From Acinetobacter geminorum (GTDB lineage Bacteria; Pseudomonadota; Gammaproteobacteria; Pseudomonadales; Moraxellaceae), in contig NZ_JABELE010000004.1 of the NCBI RefSeq assembly GCF_013009345.1, positions 124,001 to 188,000 of the forward strand: DNA of 64,000 bases, given 5' to 3'. How positions within the stretch are numbered: the first letter of the stretch is position 1; every line of letters begins with the position of its first letter. Under the pieces are notes generated by a model. It was given only the letters and a program-made list of their open reading frames with translations, had not been told where the DNA came from and searched no databases. Both the position numbers and the translations under genes were made by a program. Below, piece after piece: positions 8,511 through 17,278 of this stretch.

Positions 8511-9545
8511 ATGCAAATTCAGAATCAAGTACAGCTTAAGCCATTCAATACTTTAAGTTTAGATGCAACTGTTTCTCACTATACTAAAGTTGGCAATATT
8601 CAAGATATTGAAGCAGCTTTAGAGTTTGCTGAGCAGCATCAGTTAAATGTACTTGTACTATCGGGCGGTAGTAATATGTTATTGCCGCAGCAGATCAATG
8701 CTTTAGTGATTCATCTTGATATTCATGGAATTGAAGTTTTATCAAACGATCAAGATTTTGTGCGAGTTAAAGTAGGCGCAGGTCAAGTCTGGCATGATTT
8801 TGTTTTATACAGCACTGAACAGAACTGGTTTGGTTTGCAAAATTTAGCCCTTATTCCAGGCTTAGTCGGTGCTTCACCCGTACAAAACATTGGGGCGTAT
8901 GGGGTAGAGGTAGGCGAGTTTATTGAGTCGGTACAAGTGTATGACCGTAAATTGAAGCAAATTCAGACAATTTTAGCGGCTGACTGCCATTTTGCATACC
9001 GCCATAGTATTTTTAAAGATGATCCGAACCGTTACATTATCACGCATGTCACTTTTAAATTGCTTAAACAGCCGCATTTAAAACTAAACTACGGCGATTT
9101 GAAACAAGCAGTTGGAGACAATCAGACTGCCGAAAATTTACAAAATCAGGTCATCCATATCCGTCAAAGTAAACTCCCTGATCCAAAAGAATATCCAAAT
9201 GTCGGGAGTTTCTTTAAAAATCCGATTGTTAAACCTCAAGAGTTTGAACGTTTAATCACACAATTCTCAACAATTCCACATTATCCTCAAGCTAACGGAA
9301 ACGTTAAAATTGCAGCAGGATGGTTAATTGATCAGGCGGGTTGGAAAGGGAAGCAACTCGATATGGTAGGGATGTTCCATAAACAGGCATTAGTTCTGGT
9401 GAATTATGCCAATGCATCTCTAGCTGATGTAAGGAAAACTTATCAAGCTGTTCAACATGATGTTGATCAGCGTTTCCATATTATGTTAGAACCAGAGCCT
9501 GTGCTTTATAACAGTTTAGGTTTAATTGAAAATCATACGGAATAA
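8511..9545 (+). CDS. murB: UDP-N-acetylmuramate dehydrogenase
   Basis: MurB reduces UDP-GlcNAc-enolpyruvate to UDP-MurNAc with NADPH and FAD in peptidoglycan precursor synthesis. Seen in the sequence: the FAD-binding LSGGSNMLL, GLVGASPVQNIGAYGVE, the catalytic-Ser segment YPNVGSFFKNP and the C-terminal EPEPVLY with the family's Glu. Residues between RHSIF and the C-terminus match the type I enzyme layout. The first ATG (8484) overlaps the phosphatase stop; I prefer the ATG at 8511, which gives the usual short N-terminus. About 344 residues. Confidence 0.92.
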   Translation: MQIQNQVQLKPFNTLSLDATVSHYTKVGNIQDIEAALEFAEQHQLNVLVLSGGSNMLLPQQINALVIHLDIHGIEVLSNDQDFVRVKVGAGQVWHDFVLYSTEQNWFGLQNLALIPGLVGASPVQNIGAYGVEVGEFIESVQVYDRKLKQIQTILAADCHFAYRHSIFKDDPNRYIITHVTFKLLKQPHLKLNYGDLKQAVGDNQTAENLQNQVIHIRQSKLPDPKEYPNVGSFFKNPIVKPQEFERLITQFSTIPHYPQANGNVKIAAGWLIDQAGWKGKQLDMVGMFHKQALVLVNYANASLADVRKTYQAVQHDVDQRFHIMLEPEPVLYNSLGLIENHTE

Positions 9546-9549
9546 TTTT

Positions 9550-10674
9550 ATGCCAAAAGTACACTTAATGGTACGTTTAGTACAAGTAGTCACCGTACTA
9601 TTTGTACTATTAGGCTGTTTCGTGGTTTTTTTATATTCACCATTTTATTCAAAACTTATTGTAGCTGGGCTTAACTATTTTGTACCTGTTGATGTTAATC
9701 AAGTCGCAGCTGAAAGCCAGAGACAAGCCGCATTAAGTGAGCATGATAATTTAGAGCCGGGTTCGAATTTATGGATTGCTCGTCAGGCCTATTTAAAACT
9801 GACAGAGCAAGCGTTACGTGAAAAAAAGACATCTGATCTGACCTATATTCAAGAGAATTATAAAGCCTTACAGCAAATTATTCTTTTAGAAGAAAAGGAA
9901 CAGAATTCAGAAGAACAAGCAGCCTCTGTAACAGTTCCTTTAGTCGCTAAAAACTCAGAAATTGATGCTGCAGACGAAGCGAGTAGTCCGGTTGACGAGG
10001 CACTCTTTATTAGTAGTTCTGAAAATAAAGCGCTTACTGAACAATATACCGAGTTTTTAGCCAGAAAACCTGTGGTGCCAGAGCATCAAGAAGCTGTCAG
10101 TGAACCTGAACAAAAAGTCGAGTATGTGCGTAAAAATCCATTGCCTGCACAACCTAAAAAGTTATCAGAACCTTATGCAATTGTTGTGTTGGGGGGCGGA
10201 TTAACCTTAGATAAAAATGGTAAGGATATTGTAGTTAATGGCTATACGCGTTTGCGATTAGAAAAAACTTTAGAAGTTGAAAAACAAAATCATCTGCCTA
10301 TTGTGCTTAGCGGTGTAGAAGCACCTTATATGCAAGCTTGGTTAAAAGAGCGCGGTGTTGATGCAAAGCTATTAGAAAAGCGTAGTATGAATACATGTGA
10401 AAATACTCGTTTTAGCTCTTTATTGCTTCAGAAAAAAGGCGGTGCACCTACGGTCATGTTGGTTACAGATGAATATCACATGCCACGTACACGCCGACTG
10501 TTTGCTTTAAATGGTATAGAAACTATTCCTGTTGTAGCTCCAATGCCAACTCCACTGACACGTTGGCAACCAAGTGTACAAAATTACGATCATAGCCGCC
10601 GTGCAAATTATGAATTACTTGCGACAATTCGTGACATGTTGTTTGGCTCAAGTGATTGTCGAGAGGTTCCTTAA
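9550..10674 (+). CDS. YdcF-family (DUF218) membrane-anchored protein
   Basis: About 374 residues. The N-terminus has one hydrophobic segment (about residues 8-35), followed by a charged linker of about 150 residues rich in Glu/Gln and then a C-terminal DUF218 domain: YAIVVLGGGLTLD, LPIVLSGVEAPYMQAWL, RSMNTCENTRFSSLLL and LVTDEYHMPRTRRLF. Related proteins (SanA, ElyC, YdcF) act at the envelope, and ElyC influences undecaprenyl-linked peptidoglycan steps. Following murB, an envelope role is plausible. The start at 9550 lies after the murB stop with GGAAT upstream. The stop overlaps the next ATG. Confidence 0.8.
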   Translation: MPKVHLMVRLVQVVTVLFVLLGCFVVFLYSPFYSKLIVAGLNYFVPVDVNQVAAESQRQAALSEHDNLEPGSNLWIARQAYLKLTEQALREKKTSDLTYIQENYKALQQIILLEEKEQNSEEQAASVTVPLVAKNSEIDAADEASSPVDEALFISSSENKALTEQYTEFLARKPVVPEHQEAVSEPEQKVEYVRKNPLPAQPKKLSEPYAIVVLGGGLTLDKNGKDIVVNGYTRLRLEKTLEVEKQNHLPIVLSGVEAPYMQAWLKERGVDAKLLEKRSMNTCENTRFSSLLLQKKGGAPTVMLVTDEYHMPRTRRLFALNGIETIPVVAPMPTPLTRWQPSVQNYDHSRRANYELLATIRDMLFGSSDCREVP

Positions 10675-11702
10675 TGTCAGATATTCCATTTCTCAATCCT
10701 GCCGTATTAAAACAATTAGATTTACCGGTTCCTAATCGTGATCTTACGCCGCAGGTTTTGAGCCCACTTAATTTAAATACATTAGAAGAACCTTCTCGTG
10801 ATTTGCTAGCCTATCGCAAATTGTATGGTTTACATTTACTTGAATGTGACCATTGGCAAGGCTATGTTCAAATGCCATTATTCCGTTTGCATGTGCAAGT
10901 TTTCAAACCTAAAATAGACAAAATACAAGGTACCGTTTGCTTGTTACATGGCTATCTTGAGCATAGCGGTATTTATCAGCCCATCATTCGTGAAATTCTT
11001 GAACAAGGCTTTAGTGTTATTACCTACGACTTACCAGGGCATGGTTTAAGTAACGGTTCACCAGCAAGTATTCAAAATTTTGACCACTACCAACAAGTTT
11101 TGATGGCTGTTTATCAATATGTGAAACATGCAGATCAGTTGCCTAAACCTTGGGTTGGAATTGGGCAAAGCACGGGCGGGGCAATTTGGATGCATCATTT
11201 ATTAGAATATGCTGAAAAACGCCAAGATCCGATTGTAGATAGAGTCTTATTACTTTCTCCTTTGATTCGCCCTGCAAAAACCGCATGGTGGCATAATCCG
11301 GTCGGGTTAGGCATTATTCGCCGTATTAAACGCCAAGTACCAAGACACTTTAGACGTAATAATCATAACCCTGAATTTTTGCGGTTTATTCGCTTAAAAG
11401 ATCCGTTGCAGCCTCGGATGATGGGGATGGACTGGATTTTGGCAATGTCAAAATGGATGCAAGAAATGGAAGAGCGGCCCGCTTGCCGTATTCCTGTTTG
11501 GCTTGCACAAGGTGCTCTCGATCAAACGGTTGACTGGCGTTACAACATTGAATTTATTCGTCGTAAATTTAGGCTTCAAACACTATTAATGCTTGAAGAA
11601 GGTTCACATCAATTAATTAATGAACGTGCAGATATACGTGCGGCTTTGACAGGATTGATTCCGGCCTTTTTGCATGCAAAGCCCAAACATTTTTATTATT
11701 AA
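10674..11702 (+). CDS. Alpha/beta hydrolase, lysophospholipase-like
   Basis: This 342-residue serine hydrolase has the oxyanion-hole segment LLHGYLEHSGIY, DLPGHGLSNG and the nucleophile elbow GIGQSTGGAIW (Ser in GQSTG). The likely acid is Asp in LAQGALDQTVDW, and the His is in EEGSHQLINE. The pattern matches the monoacylglycerol lipase/lysophospholipase L2 group. There is no signal peptide, so it should act in the cytoplasm. It starts at the ATG overlapping the YdcF-gene stop (TAATG) with GAGAGG upstream, so the two are translationally coupled. The substrate is not known. Confidence 0.85.
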   Translation: MSDIPFLNPAVLKQLDLPVPNRDLTPQVLSPLNLNTLEEPSRDLLAYRKLYGLHLLECDHWQGYVQMPLFRLHVQVFKPKIDKIQGTVCLLHGYLEHSGIYQPIIREILEQGFSVITYDLPGHGLSNGSPASIQNFDHYQQVLMAVYQYVKHADQLPKPWVGIGQSTGGAIWMHHLLEYAEKRQDPIVDRVLLLSPLIRPAKTAWWHNPVGLGIIRRIKRQVPRHFRRNNHNPEFLRFIRLKDPLQPRMMGMDWILAMSKWMQEMEERPACRIPVWLAQGALDQTVDWRYNIEFIRRKFRLQTLLMLEEGSHQLINERADIRAALTGLIPAFLHAKPKHFYY

Positions 11703-11741
11703 AAAATAATGCATCTATCCAATAATTTTGGATAGATGCAT
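11700..11741 (-). terminator. Minus-strand terminator of the lipoprotein gene
   Basis: A perfect 12-bp inverted repeat (11709-11720 with 11730-11741) is followed on the minus strand by TATTTTTTA. On the plus strand no T tract follows. Confidence 0.75.
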
Positions 11742-11758
11742 GACTCAATCTATCTGCT

Positions 11759-12262
11759 TTATTTTGAATTTTGATAAAGCTGCATAAAGTTTTTATAAAC
11801 TGATGATTGTTTTTGTGGACTATACATATTGCGTTCAATCGTTCCTTTATCCGTTTTTATCAAAACGTTTACATTTTGAGCATTTTTAAACTCTTTTAAG
11901 AATTGGCTTGGAATAATAAAGAAAGTTGTTGAATGTTTAGGCACTAATCGACTTACATTCGTTTTTTCAGTCGCTTGAGCGGGCTGATAAGTAAATCGCT
12001 TCCCATCAATATCAAATATTAACTCGTTAATATCATAAAAGTTATAACTACTACTTAAATGAACATCTACGCGCAGCTGATCTTTTTGATTCTCGTTCCA
12101 TTTAACGAGCAAGCTAGGACATAATTCAGTTGGTAAACAGTTGAGCTGACCAGCTGTCTTTACTACTGTAGGAGCTGTTGCTTTATCTGTACCAAATTGT
12201 GTGATGCTGCAAGCCGTTGTAAGTAGACAAGAACCCAATAAGAGTAGAGATGGCTTCATCAT
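11759..12262 (-). CDS. Putative lipoprotein, 167 residues
   Basis: A signal segment ends in the lipobox LLTTAC with Cys near residue 18, so it is probably an acylated envelope protein. The mature part has ELCPSLLVKWNENQKDQLRVDV and several predicted beta strands, and resembles no family I can name. It is transcribed alone, with a terminator behind it. It lies 61 bases downstream of the Ntn-hydrolase gene on the same strand, so limited co-transcription is possible. Confidence 0.65.
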   Translation of the reverse strand: MMKPSLLLLGSCLLTTACSITQFGTDKATAPTVVKTAGQLNCLPTELCPSLLVKWNENQKDQLRVDVHLSSSYNFYDINELIFDIDGKRFTYQPAQATEKTNVSRLVPKHSTTFFIIPSQFLKEFKNAQNVNVLIKTDKGTIERNMYSPQKQSSVYKNFMQLYQNSK

Positions 12263-12323
12263 ATAAATTCCAAGATAGTATGTTTAATATTATTTATGTT
12301 AAGGCCAATAATTTTGACATAAA

Positions 12324-13379
12324 TTAACGAATAGTTGGATTTAAAAATAAAAATGGCTTTGCAACTTTAAAAGCAGAGGTTGCATCGCCTGCATAGGTAT
12401 GGCTTTGCTCTGGTCCTAAGTCAAGTTTACGTGTTTTACCATCTTTAAAATTTATTTTTTTTAAATCTACCCAAAATACATTCGGTGATAAGGCTGACTC
12501 AAAGAAATAGAGCATCTGTTTATGATCAGCAACAGTTCGCCAGCGAGTTGAAGAAATATTTGGCTCTTCTTGAGTATTTAAACCATAAGGAACCGAAATA
12601 TTACGAATTACACTAAATACAGAGGCTTGAGCGCGTTTTACATCATCGTTTTTAGGAATTGCATTAATATAAAATGATGCGCGGGCAAAACGATCTGATG
12701 CACGGTTAGTGCCTGGAAGCATGATGGTTCCACCGATTTGTTTCCAATATTCAGCAAGTGCGAGTTGTTTATCAAAAGTCGGTGAATTGGTCATAACCTG
12801 ATAACTTCGGCTATGGTGAATCACTTGCTTTCCGTCAATATATTCAATAATTGCACTGTCACCTGTTTTGTCAGAAATAGATAAATGTAGTGTACTTAAT
12901 CTTGATTCACCTGGAACATTATCACTAACGATAGTGAATGGTTCTTTTTCTAGGGCTTTAACGGCTTCATCTACAGTTGCAAAATTATCGAGCACATATT
13001 GCGCCCAAGCTGCGATACTAAGTAACGGTTTATCTGTTTTTTTTACATCTGGGTATTGAGATTCCACTAACCATAAAATATTGGCAACTAAGCCGACTTC
13101 GTTCATTCCATCTGCTGTAGAAACTTCATAACCTGTGGCAATCACACTTCCATATTTAGATGTCCATTTTATTGAATTGGGGCCTGCGCTTCCATCACGA
13201 GCTACTCCACTTGGCATAATCCATAAATTTGTACCTGTATCAACTTTCCAGTCCATTGAGCGAGCAGTAATAATATGTTGGTTATTGCCTAAATATACGG
13301 CACGTGTACAAGCAACAGCATAGCTACTTAAACCTACTGCCAGTGCGACAAAAGAAAAGATGAATGTTTTTTTTAACAT
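12324..13379 (-). CDS. Exported linear-amide C-N hydrolase (choloylglycine hydrolase/penicillin V acylase family)
   Basis: About 351 residues. A Sec signal peptide ends AVA just before Cys24, and CTRAVYLGN is the start of an Ntn-hydrolase, so signal cleavage itself would expose the catalytic Cys as N-terminal nucleophile. Further family features are ITARSMDW (Arg and Asp of the active site), GMNEVGLVANILWL and the Asn region YQVMTNSPTFD. Members cleave linear amides such as bile salts, penicillin V or N-acyl homoserine lactones; which one applies cannot be read here. The start is set at 13379 by AAGAAGG 11 bases upstream. Confidence 0.85.
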   Translation of the reverse strand: MLKKTFIFSFVALAVGLSSYAVACTRAVYLGNNQHIITARSMDWKVDTGTNLWIMPSGVARDGSAGPNSIKWTSKYGSVIATGYEVSTADGMNEVGLVANILWLVESQYPDVKKTDKPLLSIAAWAQYVLDNFATVDEAVKALEKEPFTIVSDNVPGESRLSTLHLSISDKTGDSAIIEYIDGKQVIHHSRSYQVMTNSPTFDKQLALAEYWKQIGGTIMLPGTNRASDRFARASFYINAIPKNDDVKRAQASVFSVIRNISVPYGLNTQEEPNISSTRWRTVADHKQMLYFFESALSPNVFWVDLKKINFKDGKTRKLDLGPEQSHTYAGDATSAFKVAKPFLFLNPTIR

Positions 13380-13589
13380 GATGAGGTACCTTCTTGTTAT
13401 AAGCATTAAAAAATTTTTATGAAATAAAATTAAAGTGTGTACGTTATTTATACTTTTATATTAGGTGAAAAATCGATTAAATACAAATTAAAAAGAGAGT
13501 GGAATTTAATCAAAAATCACATATTATTTTTAAATATGGAAGAGCATCACACTATAAATGTAATGCTCAAGTTAGAGAATCAATATAAA

Positions 13590-15263
13590 TCAAAAATGAT
13601 CGGCATCAGCCATATTCCACATTCGATAATAAAAATTATCATCGTCGTTATTAAGTTCAGATTGTAAAAGTTCACCTTCTTTTAAGAAAAAATGCAATTG
13701 AGCATAGTTCTTAATTTCACGATCGTTTACTCGCTGAGCCAAATGATGGGCTTTAATATCTGAAGGATGGCGTAAACCAGCCGCAGCAATCATTTCTGAC
13801 AAAGCATGCAATGTATTTTTATGAAAATTAAATACCCGTTCTGATTTGGTCGGTACATCAATTGCTTTTTGACGGTCTTTATCTTGGGTTGCAACACCTA
13901 CAGGGCATTGGTTAGTGTGACAGCTTTGTGCCTGAATACACCCAACAGCAAACATGAAACCACGTGCTGAGTTAACCCAATCTGCACCTAGTGCAAAAGT
14001 ACTAGCAATATCAAAAGCACTAATGATTTTACCACTCGCACCAATTTTAACTTGATCTCTTAGTCCTGCCCCCATAAGAGTGTTATGCACAAAGCGTAAG
14101 CCTTCGCGTAATGGCGTACCAATATTATCGCTAAACTCAATTGGTGCCGCACCAGTACCACCTTCAGAACCATCTACAACAATAAAGTCGGGAACAATTT
14201 TTGTTTCAAGCATTGCTTTAACAATACTCATAAATTGCCAAGGTTGACCAATACACAGTTTAAAACCAACTGGCTTGCCGCCAGATAATGTTCGCAACTT
14301 CTGTAAGAAATGCATCATTTCAATTGGGTTAGAAAAACTAGAATGCTTAGCAGGGGAAATACAATCATGATCGCGTGAAACGCCACGGATTTGGGCAATC
14401 TCTTCGGTAATTTTATGCTTAGGTAAGATACCGCCATGACCCGGTTTTGCACCTTGTGAAAGCTTTAATTCGATCATTTTGATCTGTGGCAATTGAGATT
14501 GTTTAGCAAATTTTTGCTCGTCAAATTTTCCATCTAGGGTACGACAACCAAAATAACCACTGGCAATTTGCCAAACAATATCTCCACCATTTTCGAGATG
14601 ATAAGGGCTTAAACTACCTTCACCAGTATCGTGATAAAACCCACCTAATTGTGCTCCTTTATTGAGTGCACGAATTGCATTGGCACTTAAACTACCAAAG
14701 CTCATGGCAGAGATATTCATAATGGAAGCGCTATAGGGTTGAAGGCATTGAGCATTACCCACCTGAATACGGAAACTCTTTGGATCTGCTGGTGGGCAAG
14801 GGCTTATTGAGTGGACAATAAAGCGATAGTTTTCTTGATAAACGTCAATAATTGAACCAAAGGGTTTATCTGCATTTTCATTTTTAGCACGTTGATAAAC
14901 TAGACTTCTTTGCATACGCGAAAAAGGTAGAGCATCTTGATCCGCTTCAATAAAGTATTGACGAATTTCTGGGCGTATATCTTCAAACAAAAAACGGAAA
15001 TGCCCCATAATTGGGTAGTTTCTTAAAATTGAATGTTTATTCTGCAAAACATCATAAAGGCCTAATAAGCTTAGTGCACCCGTGAGTACCCATAAACCGT
15101 TAAGTAGAGTATCTGAAATAAAATAATAGATACTATGAGGGGTATATACGGTGCGAAACCATGTAATGCTGAGTGCAGTAAAAATACATAAGAACCAGAG
15201 AGAATGGCGTGAAAAGAATGTATTGAGAAATTTATGTCGAATGATTTGTGCTGGACTCGCCAT
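13590..15263 (-). CDS. FMN-binding glutamate synthase-family protein, membrane-anchored
   Basis: This 557-residue protein has two N-terminal hydrophobic segments (about residues 15-32 and 43-65). Behind them is the central/FMN part of the glutamate synthase large subunit: SAMSFGSLSANAIRALN, GAKPGHGGILPKHK, VDGSEGGTGAAP and the Cys cluster CIQAQSCHTNQCPVGVATQD that would hold the 3Fe-4S centre. It lacks the glutaminase domain and has no small-subunit partner nearby, so true GOGAT activity is unlikely. Its physiological substrate is unknown. It appears monocistronic. Confidence 0.85.
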   Translation of the reverse strand: MASPAQIIRHKFLNTFFSRHSLWFLCIFTALSITWFRTVYTPHSIYYFISDTLLNGLWVLTGALSLLGLYDVLQNKHSILRNYPIMGHFRFLFEDIRPEIRQYFIEADQDALPFSRMQRSLVYQRAKNENADKPFGSIIDVYQENYRFIVHSISPCPPADPKSFRIQVGNAQCLQPYSASIMNISAMSFGSLSANAIRALNKGAQLGGFYHDTGEGSLSPYHLENGGDIVWQIASGYFGCRTLDGKFDEQKFAKQSQLPQIKMIELKLSQGAKPGHGGILPKHKITEEIAQIRGVSRDHDCISPAKHSSFSNPIEMMHFLQKLRTLSGGKPVGFKLCIGQPWQFMSIVKAMLETKIVPDFIVVDGSEGGTGAAPIEFSDNIGTPLREGLRFVHNTLMGAGLRDQVKIGASGKIISAFDIASTFALGADWVNSARGFMFAVGCIQAQSCHTNQCPVGVATQDKDRQKAIDVPTKSERVFNFHKNTLHALSEMIAAAGLRHPSDIKAHHLAQRVNDREIKNYAQLHFFLKEGELLQSELNNDDDNFYYRMWNMADADHF

Positions 15264-15946
15264 ATTGGAACAAATTCCTAATGTTTTACTGGTACATACA
15301 TTGCCAAGAAGGAACTAAAACCACAAGTATGGAATTGTTAGCTTAAGGACGGTATAACAAAATCCAAAGATTATTGGGTTTGATTTTTCATTTAATTTTT
15401 AGAAATAGTTGAGCTAGAGATACATGGTGTTATTTATAAAGATTCGTCTCTAATCACTGAAATTTCTAAGAAAAAAGCAAAGTTTGATAGAGAGCTTAGA
15501 TTTCTTATTCATAAAATATTATTTTCTTATTTATTTAAAATATATAGAGCAATTGATAGCTTACTTTTTTATACTTACTTTTTTGACCAAATATTAAAAA
15601 AATATAAATTATGAGAGTCTATGGTAAATTTTAATTAATGAAAAAATATTATTTTTTTAGAAAAACTAATAAAAATGGAAAAGAAATTATCAAAAAAACA
15701 TTTAACAAGGAGGAAAATCATAAAAATTTATATAATTGAGAAATTCATCAGAACTTGAATTATTAATTGATATTTAGAATGAAATCAATATTAGTATTTT
15801 TGTTGTTTTTTTGTATTATGTGCGACTAGTAGAGTGAAAAAATAACGCTTTGAAAAAACAGTCAAAAAAGCTAGTGATTGGATTGGGGAAGGCTAGTTTT
15901 TACATCTATTAATTTTATTGGCGTAATGTAAAAGGTTTTTTTAACC
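15264..15946. other. Long AT-rich region before the pilus operon
   Basis: Very AT-rich, with no credible gene on either strand. It must hold the promoters of the divergent glutamate-synthase-like gene and the pilus operon. CTAG-containing arms near 15869 and 15894 could form a loose hairpin in the pilus leader. No clear operator was recognised. Confidence 0.4.
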
Positions 15947-16477
15947 ATGAATAAGTCTCTCATTTATTTATCAGCAGTTGCTATGGGGTTAATGTCGATG
16001 AATGCTGCAAATGCAGCTACAGCTACCGGCACATTAACTGTTAAAGCAACAATCACAAATAGTTGCGTACTTAATACGTCAGCTACAGGCACAACAGCTA
16101 ATGCAGTTCTGGATTTTGGGACATTGAGTTCTCTTGCTAGCAATGTCGATGCAGACACCACAACAACAGGTGGTACGGCAATTAAAGTTTTATGTAATAA
16201 CACTGTGCCATGGACTTTAGCCTTCGATGCTGGGAAAAATGCGCAATCGACACAACGCCGTATGATTGGTGGGGCAACAAGCAACGAATATATTCCTTAC
16301 AACCTTTTTTCTGACACAGGGCGTGCCACCGCAATTGGTATTTCAACAACTGCTTATAGTGGAACAGGAACTGGTAATGTACAGACAGTGAACGTTTATG
16401 GCCGTATTCCTGCTGGCACTACTTTGCCAAGTGCAGGCAGCTATCTTGATACTGTGACAGTAACAGTGACTTACTAA
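15947..16477 (+). CDS. Archaic chaperone-usher pilin, spore coat U domain (CsuA/B-like)
   Basis: This 176-residue protein has a Sec signal ending NAANA near residue 23 and one SCPU (spore coat protein U) domain: an early Cys (TNSCVLN), a second Cys (KVLCNN) to pair with it, and the C-terminal donor-strand motif VYGRIPAGTTLPSAGSYLD ending in VTVTVTY. Such subunits polymerise by donor-strand complementation into thin Csu-type pili used for attachment to abiotic surfaces. As the first gene of a pilin-chaperone-usher-tip operon, it should be the major shaft subunit. Confidence 0.87.
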   Translation: MNKSLIYLSAVAMGLMSMNAANAATATGTLTVKATITNSCVLNTSATGTTANAVLDFGTLSSLASNVDADTTTTGGTAIKVLCNNTVPWTLAFDAGKNAQSTQRRMIGGATSNEYIPYNLFSDTGRATAIGISTTAYSGTGTGNVQTVNVYGRIPAGTTLPSAGSYLDTVTVTVTY

Positions 16478-16560
16478 TTTTTAATAAGTTTTATTGTGTC
16501 ATTGCTAGCTCTTGTTTAATAGAGCTAGCTCAATTTGAGAAAAGTATTGTTGGGCAAATC

Positions 16561-17268
16561 ATGAAAAAAAATATCTTTGTTGCTACAAGTTTATTGTTGT
16601 TTTTGCCTAGTATGCTAAATGCTGCATCAATTCGCCTTTCACCTGTAAGTGTTGAGATGTTAAATGATCAAAGCGCAACCTCAATTAGTTTATATAACCA
16701 GTCAAATGAAAGTGCTGATTTGCAGGTGCGTGTATTTGAGTGGAGGCAAAATGCTGGACAAGATCAATTAGTCCCTACGGATGAGATTGTCATTAGTCCA
16801 CCATTTTTAAAACTACAACCTAATGATTCTTATAACTTGCGTGTAGTTAGGATTAATCCAGAACCTATTTCTGGTGAAAAAACTTATCGTATTATTATTG
16901 ATGAGTTACCAAAACCTGTTGATAGTCGTAAAGCATCTCAAGGAGTAAACGTACTTCTACGCTCATCATTACCTGTATTTGTAGTCAATAAAGATGCGAT
17001 TACTAAACTGAGTTGGTCAATACAACAAGAGCAAAATAATGCTTATCTGACGATTAGTAACATTGGTAATCGACATGCGCTTTTAAATAATTTAATGCTT
17101 GTTGATACAACTGCGAAAAAAAGTTATCCGATTAAAGTAAATACTGTGAATGGTTATATTCTTGCTGGGAAATCGAGAAACTTTAATATTAGTCCTGATT
17201 TTAAATTTCAAGCAGATCATAAATATAATATTTCATTGAATATTAACGGTAAGCAAGCATCTCTTTAA
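16561..17268 (+). CDS. Periplasmic pilus chaperone (CsuC-like)
   Basis: This 235-residue protein has a Sec signal (cleavage after LNAA) and the two Ig-like domains of PapD-type chaperones: SIRLSPVSVEM at the mature start, the G1/F1 region PPFLKLQPNDSYNLRVVR, and YRIIIDELPKP. It should bind pilin subunits in the periplasm and hand them to the usher. It lies between the pilin and usher genes with a 10-base gap to the usher, so it is part of one operon. Confidence 0.9.
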   Translation: MKKNIFVATSLLLFLPSMLNAASIRLSPVSVEMLNDQSATSISLYNQSNESADLQVRVFEWRQNAGQDQLVPTDEIVISPPFLKLQPNDSYNLRVVRINPEPISGEKTYRIIIDELPKPVDSRKASQGVNVLLRSSLPVFVVNKDAITKLSWSIQQEQNNAYLTISNIGNRHALLNNLMLVDTTAKKSYPIKVNTVNGYILAGKSRNFNISPDFKFQADHKYNISLNINGKQASL

Positions 17269-17278
17269 AGAGGCACAC

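Noticed and set aside
13437..13667. Plus-strand frame of 76 codons
   Set aside because: It overlaps the 3' end of the glutamate-synthase-like gene on the other strand and is Lys/Ile-rich low-complexity sequence without a ribosome site.
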